This document shows, piece after piece, positions 36,401-41,063 of a DNA stretch of 41,063 bases. Location of the stretch: the NCBI RefSeq assembly GCF_001421245.1, contig NZ_LMKE01000013.1, positions 299,311 to 340,373 on the forward strand, given 5' to 3'. Origin of the DNA: Sphingomonas sp. Leaf10 (GTDB lineage Bacteria; Pseudomonadota; Alphaproteobacteria; Sphingomonadales; Sphingomonadaceae). Within the stretch, counting starts at the first letter, position 1. Each line of letters opens with the position of its first letter. The translations under genes were made by a program, and so were the position numbers. A model generated the notes under the pieces. That model worked only from the letters and a program-made list of their open reading frames with translations. It was not told the DNA's origin and searched no databases.

Positions 36401-36534
36401 TCGGCAGGGGCCTGCGCGCCCGCCACGGGATCGGCGCTCTGGGCAAAGGCCGGCGCGGCGACGCAGAGGGCGACCAGGCTGGAGGCGCGGGCAAGGGCAG
36501 GCAGATACCGCCGGAAATGCATCGAAGTCGTCAT
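33493..36534 (-). CDS. TonB-dependent outer-membrane receptor
   Basis: A 1013-residue protein. The signal peptide ends near residue 31 (AAPAFA, then QSADP), followed by a Pro/Ala-rich stretch and a TonB-box-like segment (DILVTGSR). The plug domain (about 60-180) has MNLRNLGSERTLVLLDGRR and GGASSAYGSDAVAGVVNYVL. The rest is a 22-strand-type barrel with long loops. The last residues (RRFRIGIRMQTR) lack the usual terminal aromatic. The SD GGGGG lies about five to seven bases upstream. It belongs to the oar/CirA-like group often used for peptides or complex organics. It is divergent from the acylase and deacylase genes, which hints at the imported compound's type. Confidence 0.93.
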   Translation of the reverse strand: MTTSMHFRRYLPALARASSLVALCVAAPAFAQSADPVAGAQAPAEPQADGGPDILVTGSRVVRDGFQAPTPLTVLSQQDIQNGSPSNNIADFVNQLPALAGGFTPANSRLNLSSGQAGINTMNLRNLGSERTLVLLDGRRSVASTVTGLVDVNTIPQALVRSVEVVTGGASSAYGSDAVAGVVNYVLDKDYTGLKVAIDSGVTDKGDGGNYSMSVAGGWSFGGGRGHLLLSGEVAHRDGIFQVDRDWNATGYVRIQDPNWTTSSTTPRYLIRRQVGAANSTPGGLITASAGGTANRLRGTYFGAQGQVLQYQYGALTFPNPTGSAPATLTQGGSWQVNDSGRRIGLDPRDDRHGVFGRLSYEVADGVELFAEGAYNRQKIFFNAGPNLATGIALNATNCGTAATAAAAPLTCNAFLYNTLGRAALTGITGVTLATTAADLPFRAVDNEREVQRYAVGAEGTTELFGKRATWNIYGQYGRTDQHSQLRNIMNNAAMNNATAAVFAPAGNAAGYAAGSIQCLINVDTNPNNNDPACVALNRLGIGVANPAALAYVLGDPYRDELIEQYNAAFNVSVTPFATWAGDVSVALGAEYRKEKIRGFVPTEFQPVSTIDANGRPATSNRWGVGNYLPTNGEYDVKEAYVETVVPLGFGLEFNGAARATRYSTAGYVTTWKAGATWQPIEDIRFRATRSRDIRAPNLNDLFQGGSANSDAIRNPIYTTDGANGPATFSYSGFVTGNRALGPEKADSWNAGVVIAPRFLPGFNLSVDYFRIDVKQAITTFSAQQIADLCYLQDQQSFCDAISVDPARTQNPAQPYLLIRSQPFNAANQLVKGVDIDASYRLALDELFANSEGSFTVRGLATRYIDNLLDNGVPGTVVLNSVGVNGGQFSTPKWIYRVSAAYDTPDFSITAVGRGVSAGRYAANGIECSTACPPNDANFFTYDNNRVSGTFYADLNLTQKVRFNGAEAQFFVNVTNLFDRWPLLLPETGLAANSTYSDLLGRRFRIGIRMQTR

Positions 36535-36750
36535 AATGGCCCCCTATGGCCCCGGTTCGGGCCGATACATTAACGTTGCGCTTTCCTGCGGCATCCGCCG
36601 ATCCGGTCGTTCATCCGCCGGTCGTATCGGATCGAGGGAAGCTGCGCGTCGGCGGGGATGCGCGTCAAGCGGAGTTCGTTTCTATCGCTTCGGCAAGCCA
36701 TAGCCCGGTGTTATGGTTTGCGACGGTATGGTGGGAAGGCTGCTTCCATA

Positions 36751-36863
36751 CTCCCCTCCCTGACAAGGGAGGGGTTGGGGGTGGGTCGGCCTGCTTGAGC
36801 CGTGAGGGTAACGTCAGGCGGAACCCTACCCACCCCCGCCCCCTCCCTTGTCAGGGAGGGGAG
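36751..36863. repeat. Long inverted repeat, CCCTCCCTGACAAGGG family, copy 2
   Basis: The left arm starts CTCCCCTCCCTGACAAGGGA and runs into GGGTTGGGGGTGGGTCGGCC. The right arm is its near-complement ending GTCAGGGAGGGGAG. The centre is about 33 bases. It is one of two full copies in the gene-free gap 36535-37099. The remainder of that gap holds the receptor's promoter region and no ORF I would support. Confidence 0.8.
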
Positions 36864-36958
36864 TAATTCGACGGCGCCCCTGCCATAAACATGCCCTATG
36901 GCCCGGACAGTGGTTGTCATACCCGGTAGCGCAAAGGGTGCCATAGGATCGGCCATAG

Positions 36959-37071
36959 CTCCCCTCCCTGACCAGGGAGGGGTTGGGGGTGGGTCGGGTT
37001 CCGCCGGACGCAACCGTTGCGGTCCTCGCCGGCCTACCCACCCCTGGCCCCTCCCTTGTCGGGGAAGGGAG
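36959..37071. repeat. Long inverted repeat, CCCTCCCTGACAAGGG family, copy 3
   Basis: Same layout as the copy 96 bases to its left, with small changes (CTGACCAGGG at the left tip, TTGTCGGGGAAGGG at the right tip). The centre (TTCCGCCGGACGCAACC) resembles the complement of the centre of the previous copy, so the two lie head to head. It ends 28 bases before the acylase start and could affect its leader. Confidence 0.75.
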
Positions 37072-37099
37072 CAGAGATTGTTAGCAAGGGACGTCGCCG

Positions 37100-39409
37100 A
37101 TGATGCACCGCCGAGCCTTTCTGACCGGATCGGCCGCCGCGCTGGCGCTGACCCCGTTCGCGCTGGAGGCGCGCGCGTTCGCCCCGCGTGGCGATGCGCT
37201 CACCGCGCCGGTCGAGATCGTCGACGACGTGCACGGCGTGCCGCATGTCCGCGCCGCCACGATCCCCGACGCCTTCTACGGACAGGGCTATGTCGTCGCG
37301 CGCGACCGGCTGTTCCAGATCGACCTCGCCCATCGCCGCGAACTCGGGCGGATGGCCGAAGCGTTTGGCGAGGAGTTCGCGAAGCACGATGCCACCGCAC
37401 GGCTGTTCCATTATCGCGGCGACCTGAACGTCGAACTGCACCGCGTGCCCGCCGACGTGCTGGCCTGCGCGCGTGCCTATATCGCAGGGATCAATGCGCG
37501 GATCGACGAGGTGCTGGCCGATCCGACATTGCTGCCGCAGGAATATGCGATCCTTGGCGTCCAGCCGATCAAATGGGCGATCGAGGATATGGTGCTGGCG
37601 CGCGGCAGCTCGATCGGCAATGCCGATGACGAGATCCGCCGCGCGCAACTCGCGGCGATCGGCCTGTTGGAACTCGACGAAATCGTCGCGCCGTTGCGCC
37701 CGAACTGGCAGATGACGGTACCCGCCGGGCTGGACGTGAGCGCGGTCTCTCCCGCCGACTTGGGTGTGCTGCGGCAGGGCGGCCTGCCCTTCGGTCCCGA
37801 GACGCCGGTCCGCGATCCGGCCGAGGGGCCCGCCGAACGCGCCAATGCCGGGAGCAATGCATGGACTGTCGCGGGGAACCGCACCGCGACCGGGCGCCCG
37901 ATCCTCGCCAACGATCCGCATCTCGGCATCGGCGGGTTCGGGCCGCGCCATGTCGTGCATCTGAACGCACCCGGGCTGGATGTGATCGGCGGCGGTGCGC
38001 CGGGGTTGCCGGGGATCATGCAGGGCCATACCGATCGCTTCGCGTTCGGGCGGACCAATTTCCATATCGACCAGCAGGACCTGTTCATCCTCGAACTCGA
38101 TCCCGCCGATCCCGAACGCTACCGCCATGCGGGCGGATGGAAGCGGTTCAAGCATGTCGAGGTGGCGATTCCCGTGAAGGGCAGCGCACCCTATGTCGCG
38201 CGCCTGCGCTATGCGGTGCAGGGGCCAGTGGTGATGCACGATCCGGCCAAGCGGCGGGCGAGCGTGCTGGCATCGATCGCGATGCAGCCGGGCGGCGGCG
38301 GATCGTTCGCGATGATCGCGATCAACCTGGCGCGCGACTGGGCATCGTTGCGCAAGGCGTTCCGCCTGCACCCCTCGCCGACCAATTTCCATTATGCCGA
38401 TATCGACGGCAATACCGGGTGGCAGGTGATCGGCTTCGCGCCGGTGCGCAAACAGGGCGACGGACTGCTGCCGGTGCCGGGCGACGGGCGGTTCGACTGG
38501 ACCGGCATGACCGATTTCACCGCGCTGCCCAACGCGTATAATCCGAAGAAAGGCTGGTTCGCATCGGCCAACCAGAACAATCTGCCCGCCGACTGGCCGC
38601 GCGACCGCATCCCGGCCTTCTCGTTCCGCGCGCCCTACCGCTATGAACGGATCGCCGACGTGCTGTCGAACCAGACGAAGCACAGCGTCGCCGACAGCGT
38701 CGCGTTGCAGTTCGACACGCTGTCGACCCCGGCGCGACAGTTGCTCGCGCTGCTGCCTGCCACCCCCTCGCCCGCCGGCGACATGCTGCGGCGCTGGGAC
38801 GGGCGGCTGACGGCGGACAGCGCGCCGGCGGCACTGTTCGAAATCCTGTGGCGCGACCTGTCGCAGCGGATGCTGGCGGCGATCGTGCCGGTAAAGGCCA
38901 AGGCGCTGGTGACCGAGATCGATCCGTCGGTGCTGCTAGCGCGGCTGCCGCAGCATCCGGCCATCGTGCGCGATGCGCTGGCGTCGTCATGGGATACGGC
39001 GCGGACCCTGCTCGGACCCGATCCGGCGACATGGCGCTGGGGGCGTCTGCATCAGGTGCGGATCGCGCATCCCCTCTCCCGCATCCCCGCCATCGCCGCC
39101 GCCTTCCCCCCGATCGAGGGTGGCGCGTCGGGCGGCGACAGCTTCACCGTCATGGCACGCTGGCTGGGCGACGGACCCGGCTGGCGCGTCGGTGGCGGGG
39201 CGAGTTACATGCAGGTCATCGATGTCGGGGCGTGGGACAATTCGCTGTTCCTGAACCTGCCCGGCCAGTCGAACGATCCGCGCTCGCCCTATTACCGCGA
39301 CCAGTATCAGCCATGGATCGAAGGGCGGATGCTGCCGATGCTGTTCAGCCGGGCGGCGGTAGACGCTAACGTCGCGCGCCGGACGACATTCAAGGGGACC
39401 AGCCGATGA
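37100..39409 (+). CDS. Penicillin-acylase-family N-terminal-nucleophile hydrolase
   Basis: A 769-residue precursor. The export signal is MMHRRAFLTGSAAALALTPF (twin Arg, possibly Tat). An alpha chain (to about 251) has the family opening VEIVDDVHGVPHVRA, followed by an autocleavage site G251-S252. S252 in SNAWTV becomes the beta-chain nucleophile, and NDPHL follows at 271-275. Family members cleave amide bonds of N-acylated compounds: beta-lactams, N-acyl-homoserine lactones, acyl-amino acids and acyl-peptides. The specific substrate cannot be told. An ATG at 37103 is an alternative start. It overlaps the deacylase gene as ATGA, so the two act together. Confidence 0.92.
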   Translation: MMHRRAFLTGSAAALALTPFALEARAFAPRGDALTAPVEIVDDVHGVPHVRAATIPDAFYGQGYVVARDRLFQIDLAHRRELGRMAEAFGEEFAKHDATARLFHYRGDLNVELHRVPADVLACARAYIAGINARIDEVLADPTLLPQEYAILGVQPIKWAIEDMVLARGSSIGNADDEIRRAQLAAIGLLELDEIVAPLRPNWQMTVPAGLDVSAVSPADLGVLRQGGLPFGPETPVRDPAEGPAERANAGSNAWTVAGNRTATGRPILANDPHLGIGGFGPRHVVHLNAPGLDVIGGGAPGLPGIMQGHTDRFAFGRTNFHIDQQDLFILELDPADPERYRHAGGWKRFKHVEVAIPVKGSAPYVARLRYAVQGPVVMHDPAKRRASVLASIAMQPGGGGSFAMIAINLARDWASLRKAFRLHPSPTNFHYADIDGNTGWQVIGFAPVRKQGDGLLPVPGDGRFDWTGMTDFTALPNAYNPKKGWFASANQNNLPADWPRDRIPAFSFRAPYRYERIADVLSNQTKHSVADSVALQFDTLSTPARQLLALLPATPSPAGDMLRRWDGRLTADSAPAALFEILWRDLSQRMLAAIVPVKAKALVTEIDPSVLLARLPQHPAIVRDALASSWDTARTLLGPDPATWRWGRLHQVRIAHPLSRIPAIAAAFPPIEGGASGGDSFTVMARWLGDGPGWRVGGGASYMQVIDVGAWDNSLFLNLPGQSNDPRSPYYRDQYQPWIEGRMLPMLFSRAAVDANVARRTTFKGTSR

Positions 39410-40989
39410 CCCGCCTGCCGCTGATCGCGCTGTGCGCGCTGCTGATCGGGGCCGCGCCCGCTGCCGATATCGTGATCCGGGGCGGCACCATCTACGACGG
39501 CAGCGGGGGCAAGCCGATTACCGGCGATGTCGAGATCAAGGGCGACCGCATCGTCTATGTCGGGCGCTCGCGCGGCACGCGGGCGGCACAGATCGTCGAT
39601 GCTCGGGGGCAGATCGTCGCGCCGGGCTTCATCGACGCGCATACCCATCCCGACAGCTATATCCGCTCGCCCGACGCGACTGCGCGGCTGAACCTGCCAT
39701 GGCTGGCGCAAGGCGTGTCGACGATCGTCATCGGCGTCGACGGGTACGGCACGCCCGACGTCGCCGAGGATGCCGCCGCGCTGACCAAGGCGGGCATCGG
39801 CACCAATGTCGCGCCGTTTATCGGCTTCGGCGCGGTGCGCGGGCGGGTGCTGGGGCAGGACGACCGCGCGCCCTCGCCCGCCGAACTGGCACAGGAACGG
39901 GCGCTGGTGGCGAAGGGGATGTGCGCCGGTGCCTATGGCCTGTCGACCGGGCTGTTCTATGCGCCGCAGAACTTTGCCAAGACCGACGAAGTGGTCGCGG
40001 TCGCGCGCGAGGCGGCGATCCGCGGCGGCATGTACGACACGCATCAGCGCGACGAATCCAATTACACGATCGGCCTTCTCAACTCGACCAGGGAAGCGAT
40101 CGAGATCGGGCGACAGGCGGGGATGCCGGTGCATTTCGCGCATCTGAAGGCGCTGGGCGTCGATGTGCAGGGCAAGGCACCCGAGCTGATCGCGGTGATC
40201 GAGGCGGCACGCAAGGCCGGGCAGAATGTCACCGCCGACCAATATCCGTGGCTGGCATCGGGATCGAGCGTCGACGCGGCGCTTGTCCCCCGCTGGGCCA
40301 ATGACGGCGGCTACCCGAAGCTGATCGCGCGGTTCGACGACCCCGCGACGCTGGCGAAGATCAAGACCGAGATGGCCGAGAACCTGCGTCGTCGCGGCGG
40401 CAAGGAGTCGCTGCTGCTGACCAGCGCGAACATGCCATGGACCGGCCGGACGCTGGGGCAGATGGCTGCGCTCTGGGGCATCGACCCGATCGACGCCGCG
40501 ATCCGCATCCTACGCGTGGCCGATGCCACGGGCAAGGAACCGGCCGGCGTCTCGGTCGCCAGCTTCAACATGATCGATGCCGATGTCGACCGGATCATGC
40601 GCCAGCCATGGGTGGTGACCAGCTCGGACGGATCGAACGGCCATCCGCGCCAGTACGCTACCTTTCCCCGCAAATATCAGGTCTATGTCCGCGAACGGAA
40701 GGTGCTGACGATCGGCCAGTTCATCCGCCAGTCGACCGGGGCCACCGCCGACATGTACCGGATGGCGGGGCGTGGGTATCTGAAAGCCGGTCGCTATGCC
40801 GATGTCGTGGTGTTCGATCCCATAGGGTACGCGCCGAAAGCCGATTACGTGAACCCGCGCGTGCCGAGTGCCGGGGTGAAGGCGCTGTTCGTGAACGGGC
40901 GGATCGCGCTGAAGGACGGCGCGACCACCGGCGCCGCGCCGGGGCGGGTGTTACTGCGACCGACGCCGGCGGGGTGTCCGGCCACCTGA
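39406..40989 (+). CDS. N-acyl-D-amino-acid deacylase-like amidohydrolase, exported
   Basis: A 527-residue amidohydrolase-fold enzyme. A signal peptide (about 1-19, MTRLPLIALCALLIGAAPAA) leads into an N-terminal beta-sandwich (DIVIRGGTIYDGSG). The metal motif DAHTHPD has H79 and H81, and the domain later shows HFAHLKALG and VTADQYPW. The D-aminoacylase C-terminal signature is present (SSDGSNGHPRQYATFPR, then YMAGR-like MYRMAGRGYLKAGRYADVVVFD). The cysteine ligand typical of D-aminoacylase (GNCG) is absent; the equivalent stretch reads VIGVDGYG, so the metal site may differ. It probably deacylates an N-acyl-D-amino acid or acyl-peptide released by the upstream acylase. Confidence 0.88.
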   Translation: MTRLPLIALCALLIGAAPAADIVIRGGTIYDGSGGKPITGDVEIKGDRIVYVGRSRGTRAAQIVDARGQIVAPGFIDAHTHPDSYIRSPDATARLNLPWLAQGVSTIVIGVDGYGTPDVAEDAAALTKAGIGTNVAPFIGFGAVRGRVLGQDDRAPSPAELAQERALVAKGMCAGAYGLSTGLFYAPQNFAKTDEVVAVAREAAIRGGMYDTHQRDESNYTIGLLNSTREAIEIGRQAGMPVHFAHLKALGVDVQGKAPELIAVIEAARKAGQNVTADQYPWLASGSSVDAALVPRWANDGGYPKLIARFDDPATLAKIKTEMAENLRRRGGKESLLLTSANMPWTGRTLGQMAALWGIDPIDAAIRILRVADATGKEPAGVSVASFNMIDADVDRIMRQPWVVTSSDGSNGHPRQYATFPRKYQVYVRERKVLTIGQFIRQSTGATADMYRMAGRGYLKAGRYADVVVFDPIGYAPKADYVNPRVPSAGVKALFVNGRIALKDGATTGAAPGRVLLRPTPAGCPAT

Positions 40990-41008
40990 CTCCCCTCCCT
41001 GACAAGGG
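40990..41008. repeat. Truncated CCCTCCCTGACAAGGG repeat
   Basis: The first 19 bases of the repeat (CTCCCCTCCCTGACAAGGG) match the other copies exactly and then stop. The expected AGGGGTTGGGGG is replaced by GACTGTTTACACC. Confidence 0.7.
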
Positions 41009-41063
41009 GACTGTTTACACCGGCAGCATTTTGGATTCTTGTCTGTTCCCGAGGGTTGAGACA
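41009..41063. mobile_element. Possible left edge of an inserted element (partial)
   Basis: The last 55 bases differ in composition from the GC-rich flank (for example CAGCATTTTGGATTCTTG) and begin where the repeat is interrupted. TGTCT and AGACA near the end can pair. The family cannot be told from this much sequence, and no transposase is in the window. Confidence 0.3.

Noticed and set aside
33184..36573. 1129-codon open frame on the plus strand opposite the TonB receptor
   Set aside because: It mirrors the receptor gene in antisense; composition is Arg/Ala/Asp-rich with no domain, no ribosome site and no signal. Long antisense frames are expected in high-GC DNA.
16186..37071. CRISPR array from the recurring short repeats
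   Set aside because: Copies are far apart or head to head, with no regular spacers and no cas genes.
36898..37629. 243-codon plus-strand frame across the repeats before the acylase
   Set aside because: It begins in inverted-repeat DNA and continues out of frame through the acylase gene; low-complexity Arg-rich translation.

Overview
The window is high-GC DNA densely packed with genes, many of them overlapping by four bases (ATGA/GTGA). It reads like the chromosome of an alphaproteobacterium of the Sphingomonas type. The evidence is the gene families (large TonB-dependent receptors, penicillin-acylase and D-aminoacylase-like hydrolases, M1 peptidase), frequent GTG starts, and several families of short palindromic intergenic repeats. 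The organism is an inference from style and family content; no rRNA or other marker lies in the window.

Layout. 1-5253: an OmpR-type two-component pair, then a bicarbonate module (beta-carbonic anhydrase, SulP transporter, Can-type beta-carbonic anhydrase). 5254-5627: repeat-rich gap. 5628-10223 (minus): a tight four-gene cluster of GH43-like secreted hydrolase, soluble hybrid histidine kinase, glyoxalase I and an MDR oxidoreductase. 10397-13263: M1 metallopeptidase and a small secreted protein. 13250-16038: a PhoP/PhoQ-like pair divergent from a secreted OB-fold, proline-rich protein, with a PhoP-box-like site between them. 16375-17646: a YegD-like Hsp70. 17964-20532 (minus): lipoprotein trehalase and an FAA hydrolase. 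20671-22445: hemerythrin-like protein and purA. 22639-27374 (minus): a small Thr/Pro-rich secreted protein, then the run cbpA-like / yihY / fabI / GNAT / aroC (transcribed in that order). 27532-30254: DUF4197 lipoprotein, a Baeyer-Villiger-type flavin monooxygenase, and a small four-cysteine protein behind a Fur-box-like palindrome. 30251-36534 (minus): a propeller-type sensor diguanylate cyclase and a TonB-dependent receptor. 37100-40989: a penicillin-acylase-family enzyme overlapping an N-acyl-D-amino-acid deacylase-like amidohydrolase. The window ends in a truncated repeat followed by lower-GC sequence that may be the edge of a mobile element.

How the parts may work together. The carbonic anhydrases and SulP protein fit import and interconversion of bicarbonate/CO2. 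The receptor, acylase and deacylase fit uptake and stepwise hydrolysis of an N-acylated amino-acid or peptide compound, with the neighbouring cyclase as a possible sensor. The cbpA-like to aroC run is housekeeping. The most novel-looking items are the putatively Fur-controlled four-cysteine protein, two PhoP-box-like sites (one in front of the PhoP/PhoQ-like genes, one in front of the DUF4197 lipoprotein), the carbonic anhydrase-SulP-carbonic anhydrase operon with an internal hairpin, and the inverted-repeat families. No tRNA, rRNA, CRISPR array or complete insertion sequence was seen.
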